DNA from: Paracoccus aminovorans
GTDB taxonomy: Bacteria; Pseudomonadota; Alphaproteobacteria; Rhodobacterales; Rhodobacteraceae
Reading direction: 5' to 3'
DNA: 64,000 nucleotides
NCBI RefSeq assembly: GCF_001546115.1
Contig: NZ_KQ955208.1
Location: 1,826,321-1,890,320, forward strand
The first letter of the stretch is position 1. Each line of letters starts with the position of its first letter. The position numbers and the translations under genes were made by a program. Positions 26,716 to 35,095 of the stretch are shown one piece after another. The notes beneath the pieces were generated by a model. That model worked only from the letters and a program-made list of their open reading frames with translations. It made no database searches and was not told where the DNA came from.

Positions 26716-27909
26716 TCAACCCCCTTGATACAAACAATTTTTCAGGCGGTTCAGCGCCGCCTCGGTCTGGTCGGCCGCAGCCACCAGCGCGACGCGGATG
26801 AAATTCCGCCCCGGATTTCCGCCCGCGCCGTCCCGCGCCAGATAGGCGCCGGGCAGGACCTGGATGCCGGCCTCGGCCCAAAGCTTCCTGGCCGCATCCT
26901 CGCTGTCGCCGACGCTTTCGGGCACCGGCAGCCACAGGAAGAACCCGCCCGCGACCGGCTGATAGCCCGGCACATTGCCCAGCACCCGGTCGGCGATGGC
27001 GTATTTCTGCTGATAGAGCGCGCGGCTTTCGTCGACATGGCCCTCGTCGCCCCAGGCGGCGGCGCTGACGCGCTGCAACGGCAGCGGCAGCGGTGCGCCG
27101 GCATAGCTGCGCAGCCGGCGCATCTGGGCGATCTGCCCCGCGCCGCCGGCGGCAAAGCCCGAGCGCAGCCCCGGCAGGTTCGAGCGTTTCGACAGCGAGT
27201 TGAACATCACCACCCGGTCGGCCAGACCCATGCGCGTGGCCACGGCCAGCGCGCCGGGCGGCGGGGCGTCGCGCCAGATCTCGGAATAGCATTCGTCGGA
27301 AAACACCAGGAAATCATGGCGATCCGCCAGCGCGATCAGGTCTTCCATATAATCCTCGCCGGCGATGGCGCCCTGCGGATTGGCGGGCGAGCACAGATAG
27401 GCGATGGTCGTGCGGTCCAGCACCTCGGCGGGCAGGTCGGCGAAACGCGGCATGTGGCCGGTCGCGGCGGTGGCCGGCACGAACACCGGCTCGGCACCGA
27501 CGGCGGCGGCGGCGACGGCATAGACCTGGTAGAACGGGTTCGGGATCAGGATCGCCGGGCGCTGGCCGTTCTTCGTTTCGGGCGACAGGGCGAGGCCGGC
27601 ATTGAACAGTCCCTCGCGCGTGCCGTTCAGCGCCATGATCCGCTCGGGCGCGACATCCAGCCCGTGCCGGCGCTTCAGCCAGCCCGAGATCGCCGCCAGC
27701 AGCTCCGGCGTGCCCTCGTTCGCGGGGTATTTGCCGAAGTCCGCCAGACTGTCCTGCAGGATCGGCCCGACGAAAGCGGGCATGTCGTGGCGCGGCTCGC
27801 CGATGGTCAGGATCAGGGGATCGCCGCCGGGTTCGATCCCGGCGAGCAGTTTCCGCAGGCGCGGAAACGCATAATCCGGCAGGTTCGAGAACCGCTCGGG
27901 TATTGCCAT
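26716..27909 (-). CDS. Class I/II PLP aminotransferase, DapC-like
   Basis: A 397-residue cytosolic pyridoxal-phosphate enzyme of fold type I. Key segments are LTIGEPRHDMPAFV, ALNGTREGLFNAGLA, IPNPFYQVYAVAA, CSPANPQGAI (substrate and cofactor pocket), SDECYSEIW and NSLSKRSNLPGLRSG, with the Schiff-base lysine in SLSK. It most resembles N-succinyldiaminopimelate aminotransferases (DapC) of the lysine/peptidoglycan pathway, but substrate cannot be fixed from sequence. GAGAGG lies just before the ATG. It sits 3 bases upstream of ftsK and 129 bases downstream of the amidase. Confidence 0.82.
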   Translation of the reverse strand: MAIPERFSNLPDYAFPRLRKLLAGIEPGGDPLILTIGEPRHDMPAFVGPILQDSLADFGKYPANEGTPELLAAISGWLKRRHGLDVAPERIMALNGTREGLFNAGLALSPETKNGQRPAILIPNPFYQVYAVAAAAVGAEPVFVPATAATGHMPRFADLPAEVLDRTTIAYLCSPANPQGAIAGEDYMEDLIALADRHDFLVFSDECYSEIWRDAPPPGALAVATRMGLADRVVMFNSLSKRSNLPGLRSGFAAGGAGQIAQMRRLRSYAGAPLPLPLQRVSAAAWGDEGHVDESRALYQQKYAIADRVLGNVPGYQPVAGGFFLWLPVPESVGDSEDAARKLWAEAGIQVLPGAYLARDGAGGNPGRNFIRVALVAAADQTEAALNRLKNCLYQGG

Positions 27910-28020
27910 GACTGCCTCTCTCGTCGGGGTCGTTGCGCCCCGTTTGCCGCAAGACTACCGGCATTCCCCGGATGCGTCCAGAGTTTCGCGGGCCGCGCCC
28001 GGGGGTTTTGCCCGGATTTG

Positions 28021-28035
28021 CCCGGAAAGTCCGGG
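28021..28035 (-). terminator. Weak hairpin downstream of the amidase gene
   Basis: CCCGG-N5-CCGGG forms a 5-bp stem directly after the amidase stop, followed on the - strand by a mixed A/C-rich stretch rather than a T-run. It may be a weak terminator before the aminotransferase-ftsK pair. Confidence 0.3.
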
Positions 28036-28038
28036 TCG

Positions 28039-29361
28039 CTAGCGCAGCGCGGCCTCGGCGGCGCTGGCCGCGACCAAGAGCGCGCGGTCGCCCCCGGCGC
28101 AGCCCATCAGCATGATGCCGCAAGCGTGATGGCCGGTGGGCAGGCTGATCGCCGGCAGGCCCAGCAGGTTGCCGATCCGGGTGTTGCGCAGCGTCAGCAG
28201 GTTTTCGCGCGCGAAGAACTCGGGCTCGGACAGCAGCCGGTCCACCGCCGGCGGCAGAATCGGCGCGGTGGGCAGGACCACGGCGTCGAAGCCGGCGACC
28301 AGCCGCTGCCAGTCTGCGCGAAGGCGGTGCAGCTCTTCCCAGCCGGCGACGTAATCGGCGGCCAGCACGTCTTTGCCGCCGCGGAACCGTTCCAGGATCG
28401 GCGGATACATCAGCTCGGGCGCGTCCTCGATCTGGTCGCGCCAGATGCCATAGGCTTCGGGCGCGAACAGCGTGGGCGACAGCGCCATGGCCTCGGCCAC
28501 GCAGGGCGGCGCGGCATGGGTGATGCGCATGCCCGCGGCGGCAAGGCGGCGCAGCGCGTCCTCGAAGCCCGCGACCGGCCCTTCGCGCGCGTCGTCGAAG
28601 GGTACGCCCTCCAGCACCATCAGCCGCAGGCCGCGCGGCGGCTCGGTCAGGTCGGGGGCGGGCTCGCCGCGCAGGACGGCGAAAAGCTCGGCGCAATCCT
28701 CGACCGTGCGGGCGATGGGGCCGGCGACGTCGAATTGCCGGCACAGCGGCAGCACGCCGTCCGAGCGCACCGCGCCGGTGGTCGGCTTGAAGCCCACCAG
28801 CCCGTTCCAGGCCGCCGGCACCCGGATCGAGCCGCCGGTGTCGCTGCCGATGGCCGCCGCCGCCAGCCCCAGCGCCACCGAAACCGCCGCTCCCGAACTG
28901 GAGCCGCCCGGCGCCAGCGCGGGGTCGATGCTGTTCGGCGGCGTCGCCGTCATCGGGTTCACGCCCAGCCCGGAAAAGGCCAGCTCGGTCATGTGGGTCT
29001 TGCCCAGGCAGACCAGCCCGTCCAGCGTGGCGCCGGCCAGGATGGCAGCGTCGCGTTCGGGGGTGCGGCCCGCGAGCAGGCGCGAGCCGGCCTCGGTCGC
29101 GGTGCCGGCGCTGTCGATATTGTCCTTCCAGCTGATCGCCACGCCGTCCAACAGCCCGCGCCGCAGCCCGGCGCGGGCACGGTCATGGGCGGCGACGGCC
29201 TCGGCCCGGGCACGTTCGGGGGTCAGCCGGGCATAGATCCGGCGGCCATAGGGATGGCGGCCGGCGGCATCGAGATAGGCTTCGACCTGCCCCAGCGGGC
29301 TGATGAGCCCGGCCAGGATCGCCCGCCCCTGTTCCGCCGCCGATGCCTTGAGCCAGTCCAT
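28039..29361 (-). CDS. Amidase of the amidase-signature family
   Basis: A 440-residue serine hydrolase with the Ser-cisSer-Lys triad. The catalytic lysine is in AISWKDNID, the Gly/Ser-rich loop is APGGSSSGAAV, and the nucleophile region is GSDTGGSIRVPAAWNGLVGFK. Family members hydrolyse diverse amides, and GatA, the glutamine amidotransferase subunit, is related, but no gatB or gatC is nearby, so a free-standing amidase is more likely. I chose the ATG at 29361, preceded by AGGGG, over an upstream in-frame codon at 29472 that would run into the divergent hydroxylase promoter. Substrate unknown. Confidence 0.85.
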   Translation of the reverse strand: MDWLKASAAEQGRAILAGLISPLGQVEAYLDAAGRHPYGRRIYARLTPERARAEAVAAHDRARAGLRRGLLDGVAISWKDNIDSAGTATEAGSRLLAGRTPERDAAILAGATLDGLVCLGKTHMTELAFSGLGVNPMTATPPNSIDPALAPGGSSSGAAVSVALGLAAAAIGSDTGGSIRVPAAWNGLVGFKPTTGAVRSDGVLPLCRQFDVAGPIARTVEDCAELFAVLRGEPAPDLTEPPRGLRLMVLEGVPFDDAREGPVAGFEDALRRLAAAGMRITHAAPPCVAEAMALSPTLFAPEAYGIWRDQIEDAPELMYPPILERFRGGKDVLAADYVAGWEELHRLRADWQRLVAGFDAVVLPTAPILPPAVDRLLSEPEFFARENLLTLRNTRIGNLLGLPAISLPTGHHACGIMLMGCAGGDRALLVAASAAEAALR

Positions 29362-29489
29362 GCCGTTACCCCTGAAAAACCTGTTTGCAATATCGCACAC
29401 GCTAGCCCGGCAAGGGGTTTGCCGCAATGCCGCAGGCATGGGCGCAATGACCGATGGACATTGCCCGGCCAAGCAGCATTATGCGCGCC

Positions 29490-30713
29490 ATGACGACGGA
29501 TTTCGACATCGTGATCGCCGGCGGCGGGCTGAACGGCCCGGCCCTGGCGCTGGCCCTGGCCGATGCCGGGCTCAGCGTGGCCGTGGCCGATGCACGGCCC
29601 GCCGAGGCCCGCGCCGGCGACGCCTTCGACGGCCGGGCCTATGCGCTGGCGCTGGCCTCGCAGCGGCTGCTGGCGGCGCTGGGGCTGTGGCCGGAGCTGG
29701 CCCGCCATGCGCAGGAGATCCGCAGGGTCGAGGCGACGCAGGGCGTTCCGGGCAGTGGTCCCGGCCCCTTCGGCCTGCATTTCGACGGCGCCGAGATCGA
29801 GGAAGGCCGCCTGGGCTATATGCTTGAAGACAGGTTCCTTTATCGCGCCCTGCTGGCGGCGATGGCGGGGCGGGTCACGCATCTGCCGGGCGTTTCGGTG
29901 ACCGGCCAGCAGCCCGAGGCGGCGGCGATCCGCAGCACGCTGTCGGATGGGCGCGCGCTGGTCTCGCGCCTGCTGGTGGGCGCCGACGGGCGGCAATCCG
30001 GCGTGGCGCGGCGGGCCGGGATCAAGCGGCTGGGCCGCGACTATGGCCAGATCGCGCTGGTCGCGGCGGTCGATCACGACCTGCCGCACCAGGGCACCGC
30101 GCATCAGTTCTTCATGCCCGGCGGGCCGCTGGCGATCCTGCCGCTGCCCGGCAACCGCAGCTCGATCGTGTGGTCCGAGCCCGAGGCCAGCGCCCGCGAG
30201 ATCATGGCGCTGTCCGACGCACAATTCCTTGAGGTGCTGCGCCCGCGCTTCGGCGATTTCCTGGGCGAGATCCGGCTGGCCGGTCCCCGATTCTGCTATC
30301 CGCTGAACCTGACCCTGGCCGAGCGCTATGTCGCGCCTCGCGTCGCGCTGGTCGGCGACGCGGCGCATGGCGTGCATCCGGTGGCCGGGCAGGGGCTGAA
30401 CCTGGGGCTGCGCGACGTGGCCGCCCTGGCCGAGGTGCTGGTCGCCGCCCGCCGCCGCGGCGAGGATATCGGCACCGACCCGGTGCTGGCGCGCTACCAG
30501 GACTGGCGCCGGCCCGACGCGACGCTGCTGGCCTTGGGCATGGATGGGGTGAACACGCTGTTTTCGAACGGCAATCCGCTGCTGCGGGCGGCGCGGGAAA
30601 TCGGCATGGGGCTGGTCGATGCGCTGCCGCCCTTGCGGCGCGGCTTCATGCGCCAGGCGGCGGGTCTGTCGCTGGAGCCGATGCCGCGCCTGCTGACCGG
30701 GCGGCCGCTTTAG
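29490..30713 (+). CDS. UbiH/UbiF-family FAD-dependent hydroxylase (ubiquinone biosynthesis)
   Basis: A 407-residue flavoprotein monooxygenase that should hydroxylate a ring position of the ubiquinone precursor. It has the N-terminal dinucleotide fold (DIVIAGGGLNGPALALAL), LVGADGRQSGVARRAG in the middle, and the C-terminal FAD signature GDAAHGVHPVAGQGLNLGLRD. Which ring position is used cannot be read from sequence. The start is uncertain: in-frame ATG codons at 29454, 29481 and 29490 lack good ribosome binding sites, and I prefer 29490 because it begins right before the flavin fold. It is divergent from the amidase and followed after 90 bp by lolA. Confidence 0.87.
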   Translation: MTTDFDIVIAGGGLNGPALALALADAGLSVAVADARPAEARAGDAFDGRAYALALASQRLLAALGLWPELARHAQEIRRVEATQGVPGSGPGPFGLHFDGAEIEEGRLGYMLEDRFLYRALLAAMAGRVTHLPGVSVTGQQPEAAAIRSTLSDGRALVSRLLVGADGRQSGVARRAGIKRLGRDYGQIALVAAVDHDLPHQGTAHQFFMPGGPLAILPLPGNRSSIVWSEPEASAREIMALSDAQFLEVLRPRFGDFLGEIRLAGPRFCYPLNLTLAERYVAPRVALVGDAAHGVHPVAGQGLNLGLRDVAALAEVLVAARRRGEDIGTDPVLARYQDWRRPDATLLALGMDGVNTLFSNGNPLLRAAREIGMGLVDALPPLRRGFMRQAAGLSLEPMPRLLTGRPL

Positions 30714-30803
30714 GGAACGCTCACGCCGGCGTCAGCGTTGGGCCGGGCGCGCATCCGGCGATCGTGATGTGCAAGTCCTTGGAGAACCGCTATCATCCCC
30801 GGC

Positions 30804-31400
30804 ATGAAACTGAAATCGCTCGCCCTCGCGCCCGTCCTTGCCCTTGCCATGGCCTTCCCCGCCATGGCCGAGAAGATCCCGCTGAACGAGATCTCGCGCT
30901 ATCTCAATGGCCTGAAGACCGCCATGTCGGACTTCACCCAGGTCAATGCCGATGGCAGCATCACCACCGGGACGGTCTATATCCAGCGCCCGAACCGGGT
31001 GCGCTTCGAATACAAGGGCGACCGCACGCTGGTGCTGGCCTCGGCCGGGCAGGTCGCGGTCTTCGACGGCAAGTCGCGCGGCGGGCCGCAGCAATATCCG
31101 CTGTCGAAGACGCCGCTGTCGCTGATCCTGGCGCCGAACATCAACCTGGGCCAGGCCCGCATGGTCACCGGCTATAGCGAGAAAAAGAACAGCACCGTGG
31201 TCACCGCGCAGGATCCGCAGCACCCGGAATACGGCAATATCCAGATGGTGTTCACCGCCAGCCCGACGCAGCTGCGGCAATGGGTGGTCACCGACCAGGC
31301 CGGCAAGCGCACCACGGTAATCCTGGGCGACATGAAGACCGGCGTGTCCTTCAAGCCCTCGACCTTCGCCATCGAGAACGAGATCGCCCGCCGCCGCTAG
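30804..31400 (+). CDS. lolA: Outer-membrane lipoprotein carrier protein LolA
   Basis: A 198-residue periplasmic chaperone that carries lipoproteins from the LolCDE complex to the outer membrane. Residues 1-22 are a signal peptide (MKLKSLALAPVLALAMAFPA). The mature part shows the LolA pattern: NEISRYLNGLKTAMSDFTQ, GTVYIQRPNRVRFEYKG and YPLSKTPLSLILAPNINL. Length matches the family. It ends 30 bp before the stop of the convergent transglycosylase lipoprotein gene. Confidence 0.88.
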   Translation: MKLKSLALAPVLALAMAFPAMAEKIPLNEISRYLNGLKTAMSDFTQVNADGSITTGTVYIQRPNRVRFEYKGDRTLVLASAGQVAVFDGKSRGGPQQYPLSKTPLSLILAPNINLGQARMVTGYSEKKNSTVVTAQDPQHPEYGNIQMVFTASPTQLRQWVVTDQAGKRTTVILGDMKTGVSFKPSTFAIENEIARRR

Positions 31401-31430
31401 GGCGCGGGCGACCGTTTCAGCGGACCCGGA

Positions 31431-32009
31431 TCAGCGGCAGGTCGCCAGCTGCATCCGGTAAAGCTCGGACCGGGCCTGGACCTTGCCCGCGACGCTGACC
31501 AGCCAGGGCTTGCCGCGATGCGAGCCATTGGCGAAGCCGTTCCGCCCCTCGTGATAGGCCAGGTATTGCGCGCCGGCGTCCTGTTTCGAGACGCCCAGCC
31601 GCTTGGCCGTGCCGTCCATGTACCAGCCCATGAAATCGGTCGCGTCCCTGATATTGTCGCGCCGCGCGCCGCGGTTGCCGGTTTCCTTGCGGTATTCGTC
31701 CCAGGTGCCGTCCAGCGCCTGGCTATAGCCATAGGCCGAGCTCTGCCGCCCCATCGGGATGATTCCCAGCGCATAGCGATGCGGGGTGCGGGCGTCGCCG
31801 ATGAACTTCGATTCCTGGTGGATCGTCGCCATCTGCACATTGATCGGAACGCCCCAGCGCCGCTCGGTCTGCTTCATGGCGCGCATATAGGCCGGACGCT
31901 CGCTGGCGAGCAGGCAGGCGTTTTCCAGATTGCGCGGTGCCTTGTAGTTCCCGCCGCCCCCGCACGAGGCGACCAGCCCGACGATGGCGAGCTTGAGAAA
32001 CCTGTTCAT
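31431..32009 (-). CDS. Lytic transglycosylase-like lipoprotein (SLT fold)
   Basis: A 192-residue lipoprotein predicted to cut peptidoglycan glycan strands. Residues 1-16 are a lipoprotein signal ending in the lipobox LVASC, so Cys16 would be lipidated. The soluble lytic transglycosylase fold is visible in VQMATIHQESKFIGDAR (candidate catalytic Glu in HQES), then YALGIIPMGRQSSAYGYSQALDGTW and AQYLAYHEGRNGF, the typical late motif. I chose the ATG at 32009 because it starts the lipoprotein signal; an upstream in-frame codon would put 18 charged residues before it. It is convergent with lolA. Confidence 0.82.
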   Translation of the reverse strand: MNRFLKLAIVGLVASCGGGGNYKAPRNLENACLLASERPAYMRAMKQTERRWGVPINVQMATIHQESKFIGDARTPHRYALGIIPMGRQSSAYGYSQALDGTWDEYRKETGNRGARRDNIRDATDFMGWYMDGTAKRLGVSKQDAGAQYLAYHEGRNGFANGSHRGKPWLVSVAGKVQARSELYRMQLATCR

Positions 32010-32083
32010 ACTGCCCTCATGTTTTTTGCGGCCAGCATAAGCGGATTCGCGGCGGGCGCGCAAATGACAAAGCCGCGCGCGGC

Positions 32084-33124
32084 CTAGCTGGGCAGGACCG
32101 AGACCGATTTCACGATGGCATGGCAGGCAAGCCCGGGCTGCAATTCCAAGGCCTTGACCGAGCGTTCGGTGACCTGCGCAAGCATCCGCTCATCGCTCGC
32201 GGCCAGCTGCACCAGCCCGCCGTCGATGCGCGTCACCCGCACCGGCAGCACGTTCAGCGCCGAGAGCCCCTGCGGCACATGCCGCGACAGGATCACCTCA
32301 TGCGCCAGGATTCGCAGCCGCATCTCGGGGCCCTGCGGCAGCGGGCCGGGCAGCAGCATCGGCCCGGCGGCGGTGGCGACGCGGATCATGCCGTCCGGCT
32401 CGACGCCCTCGACGCGGGCCCGGATCAGGGCGCCGGCCTCGCGCGCGCCCAGGCGCGGCGCCAGCGCGGGATCGGCCAGGATCCCGGCCAGCGGCCCGGC
32501 ATGGCTGACCCGGCCGCGATCCATCAGCACCACGGTATTGGCCAGCCGCAGCACCTCGGGCACCGAATGGCTGACGTAAAGCATCGGCAGCCGGATCTCG
32601 TCCCGCAGCCGTTCCAGCCAGGGCATGATCTCGGCCTTGCGGGCATCGTCCAGCGCGGCCAGCGGCTCGTCCATAACCAGAAGCGCCGGGTCCGACAGCA
32701 GGGCGCGGCCGATGGCGGTGCGTTGGCGCTCGCCCCCCGACAGGGTGGCGGGACGGCGTTTCAGCAGGGGCCCCAGCGCCAGCATCTCGACGATGCGGTC
32801 GAAGTCGCGCGCTGCGCCGCGCCGCCAGCGCGCGGGATAGCGCAGGTTCGCGGCAACCGTCAGATGCGGGAAAAGCCGCGCGTCCTGAAACACATAGCCG
32901 ATGCGCCGCGCCTGCGGCGGCAGGTCGGTCGTGGCGTCGTAAAGCACCCGGCCGTCCAGCGCGATGCGCCCCGCATCGGGCCGCAGCAGCCCGGCGACGG
33001 CATTGACGGTCGAGGTCTTGCCGCAGCCGGACGGCCCGAACAGCGCCGTTACCCCGACCGGCGCCTGAAAGGCCACCTCCAGCGCCAGCCCGGGAAAGTC
33101 GCGGCGGAAATCGACCTGAAGCAT
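32084..33124 (-). CDS. modC: Molybdate ABC transporter ATP-binding protein ModC
   Basis: A 346-residue ATPase that powers molybdate uptake. It has Walker A GPSGCGKTST (about residues 29-38), the ABC signature LSGGERQRTAIGRAL, Walker B ALLVMDEPLAALD, and a switch histidine in VSHSVPEVLRLA. The C-terminal region (about 280-346, with LSALNVLPVRVTRIDGGLVQLA) is a TOBE-type domain typical of ModC. The start overlaps the modB stop by one base (TGATG). It ends the mod operon; a GC palindrome lies directly after the stop (32072-32083). Confidence 0.95.
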   Translation of the reverse strand: MLQVDFRRDFPGLALEVAFQAPVGVTALFGPSGCGKTSTVNAVAGLLRPDAGRIALDGRVLYDATTDLPPQARRIGYVFQDARLFPHLTVAANLRYPARWRRGAARDFDRIVEMLALGPLLKRRPATLSGGERQRTAIGRALLSDPALLVMDEPLAALDDARKAEIMPWLERLRDEIRLPMLYVSHSVPEVLRLANTVVLMDRGRVSHAGPLAGILADPALAPRLGAREAGALIRARVEGVEPDGMIRVATAAGPMLLPGPLPQGPEMRLRILAHEVILSRHVPQGLSALNVLPVRVTRIDGGLVQLAASDERMLAQVTERSVKALELQPGLACHAIVKSVSVLPS

Positions 33125-33828
33125 CAGCGCGCCCCGGCGATGCGCGCGGCCATGCGCCGCGCCAGCCCTTCCGAGACCAGCACCGCTGCCATGGCGATCA
33201 CCACCGACACCACGACCAGCCGTAGCGCCGCCGCGTCGCCGGTCGGCGTCTGCAGCAGCGCGTAGATGGCCGAGGGCAGCGTCTGGGTCTGGCCCGGAAT
33301 ATTGCTGACGAAGGTGATGGTGGCGCCGAATTCGCCCATCGCCTTGGCAAAGCCCAGCGTGGCGCCCGCCAGGATGGCGGGCAGGATCAGCGGCAGGGTC
33401 ACGGTCAGGAAGGTCCAGGCCCGCGACGCGCCCAGGGTGGCGGCCGCCTGTTCCAGCTTGGGGTCCACCGCCTCGAACCCCAGCCGGATGGCGCGCACGA
33501 CCAGCGGAAAGCTCATGATGCCGCAGGCCAGCGCGGCGCCGGTCCAGCGAAAGGCAAAGACGATGCCCAGCGGCTTCAGCAGGCTGCCGATCGGGCCCTG
33601 GGTGCCGAAACTGACCAGCAGCAGATAGCCGGTGACCACCGGCGGCAGGATCAGCGGCAGGTGCACGAGGCCGCTGAGCAGCCCGTGCCCCGGAAACCGG
33701 CGCCGGGCCAGCAGCCAGGCGACAGCCACGGCAAGGGGCAGGCTGGCGAGCGTCGCGACGCTGGCCACCCGCAGGGACAGGCGCACGGCCTGCCATTCCT
33801 GAGGGCCAAGCCAGTCGGTCGGGTTCAT
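33124..33828 (-). CDS. modB: Molybdate ABC transporter permease ModB
   Basis: A 234-residue inner-membrane permease with about five or six hydrophobic helices. SLRVASVATLASLPLAVAVAW opens the membrane domain; PLILPPVVTGYLLL and the EAA-type loop AAATLGASRAWTFLTVTLPLILP mark the ModC contact region; AKAMGEFGATITFVSNIPGQTQT is the ModB/CysT-type ending. It overlaps modA by 4 bases and modC by 1 base. Confidence 0.95.
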   Translation of the reverse strand: MNPTDWLGPQEWQAVRLSLRVASVATLASLPLAVAVAWLLARRRFPGHGLLSGLVHLPLILPPVVTGYLLLVSFGTQGPIGSLLKPLGIVFAFRWTGAALACGIMSFPLVVRAIRLGFEAVDPKLEQAAATLGASRAWTFLTVTLPLILPAILAGATLGFAKAMGEFGATITFVSNIPGQTQTLPSAIYALLQTPTGDAAALRLVVVSVVIAMAAVLVSEGLARRMAARIAGAR

Positions 33829-34568
33829 GGCGTGACGGTAAAGCCTTGCGATTCAAAGATCGACTTTGCCGGCTCTTGCGACAGGCTGTCAAGGAAGGCG
33901 CTCGCCTGCGGCGTGTCGGCCGATTTGGTCACGGCTGCGGGATAGGTGATCTTTTCGTGGCTGTCCTCGGGGAAGGTCGCAATGACGCCCACGCCCTTTT
34001 CGGCCACGGCGTCGCTGCCATAGACGATGCCCAGCGGCGCCTCTCCGGTCGCGACCAGCTTCAGGGCGGCGCGGACGTTGTCGGCCTGGGCGACCTGGCC
34101 TTCGACCTTGTCCCACAGGCCCAGCTTGGTCAGGGCCTGCTTGCCGTATTGCCCGGCGGGCACGGAATCGACCAGTGCCATGGCCAGCTTGCGCTCGCCC
34201 AGCAGCGTCGGCAGCTCGGTCACCGGTGCCGCGGCGGGCGTGCCGGTGCCGACCAGGACCAGCGTGTTGCCCAGCAGGTCCTTGCGCGTGGCGGCGTCGA
34301 TGTCGCCCGAATCCTGCACCGCATCCATCCATTCCGTCGAGGCCGAGATGAACAGGTCGGCCGGCGCGCCCTGCTGGATCTGCTTGGCCAGCTGCGAACT
34401 GCCGGCATAGGAGATTACCACGGTGTCGTCCTTGTGGCTTTGCTGCCATTGCGCGGCAATGCCGTCCAGCGCGTCCTTCAGGCTGGCGGCGGCAAAGATG
34501 GTGATCTCGTCGGCATGGGCAGCGGGGGCCAGCGCGACCAGTGCGGCGGCAATCAGGGGCAGGCGCAT
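33825..34568 (-). CDS. modA: Molybdate-binding periplasmic protein ModA
   Basis: A 247-residue periplasmic solute-binding protein. Residues 1-19 are a signal peptide (MRLPLIAAALVALAPAAHA). Mature motifs are ITIFAAASLKDALDGIAAQW, YAGSSQLAKQIQQGAPADLFIS and GEAPLGIVYGSDA, all typical of ModA. It delivers molybdate or tungstate to ModBC. The next gene overlaps by 4 bases. A TGTCC-N4-GGACA inverted repeat lies at 34587-34600 before the start. Confidence 0.95.
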   Translation of the reverse strand: MRLPLIAAALVALAPAAHADEITIFAAASLKDALDGIAAQWQQSHKDDTVVISYAGSSQLAKQIQQGAPADLFISASTEWMDAVQDSGDIDAATRKDLLGNTLVLVGTGTPAAAPVTELPTLLGERKLAMALVDSVPAGQYGKQALTKLGLWDKVEGQVAQADNVRAALKLVATGEAPLGIVYGSDAVAEKGVGVIATFPEDSHEKITYPAAVTKSADTPQASAFLDSLSQEPAKSIFESQGFTVTP

Positions 34569-34586
34569 GGAAAGCTCCGTTCAATG

Positions 34587-34600
34587 TGTCCGAATGGACA
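34587..34600. promoter_or_regulatory. Inverted repeat before modA, possible operator
   Basis: TGTCC-GAAT-GGACA lies 18 bases before the modA start in the 65-bp gap behind the modE-like gene. It could be an operator for molybdate control, but it does not resemble the enterobacterial ModE site, so this is tentative. Confidence 0.3.
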
Positions 34601-34633
34601 TAACCGCCGCCCGCCGGCGCTGGCAACCGTTAT

Positions 34634-34990
34634 TTACACCGGAACAGAACGCTGCCCGGCGCGCAGCCGGGCCAGCGCCTCGGCGCCCTGATCGCGCAGC
34701 AGCGCCTCCAGCGCCCGGTAGTCGGCCAGCACCGCGCGCCCGCGCGCGGTCAGTTGCGCGCCGCCGCCCTTGGCGCCGCCCCGGCTGCTGTCGACCAGCG
34801 GCGCGTCGAAATGACCGTTCATCTCTTCGACCAGCGACCAGGCGCGGCGATAGCTCATCTTCATCCGCCGCCCGGCGGCCGAGATCGAGCCCTCCTCGTC
34901 GATGAATTGCAAGAGATCGGCCTTGCCGCGCCCGAAGGTCAGGCCGGAGTCGAAATGCAGGCGGAGGCTCAGCCGGGGGTCGTCGCTCAT
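34634..34990 (-). CDS. Short ModE-like transcriptional regulator (DNA-binding domain only)
   Basis: A 118-residue winged-helix protein of the ModE N-terminal type. Its recognition region is LLQFIDEEGSISAAGRRMKMSYRRAWSLVEEMN, followed by FDAPLVDSSRGGAKGGGAQLTARG, both typical of ModE. The C-terminal molybdate-binding TOBE domains of the roughly 260-residue enterobacterial ModE are missing. How it senses molybdate, if it does, is unclear. It lies 65 bp upstream of modA on the same strand and is divergent from the thiolase gene, so it probably controls the mod operon. Confidence 0.82.
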   Translation of the reverse strand: MSDDPRLSLRLHFDSGLTFGRGKADLLQFIDEEGSISAAGRRMKMSYRRAWSLVEEMNGHFDAPLVDSSRGGAKGGGAQLTARGRAVLADYRALEALLRDQGAEALARLRAGQRSVPV

Positions 34991-35095
34991 GCCCGCATCT
35001 TGCCCGGATTCCGCTCCGTCGCAAGAGCATCGGGCTTTCCAAGGTCCCGGGGCGTGGCTACGAATGACAGGGATCGCGCAGCGAAGAGGGAAATC

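Noticed and set aside
28039..29361. GatA subunit of the tRNA amidotransferase
   Set aside because: The fold matches, but gatB and gatC are absent and the neighbours are unrelated, so a general amidase is the safer call.
32072..32083. GCCGCGCGCGGC palindrome as the modC terminator
   Set aside because: After allowing a loop, only a 4-bp stem remains and the T-stretch is interrupted, so I did not list it as a feature.
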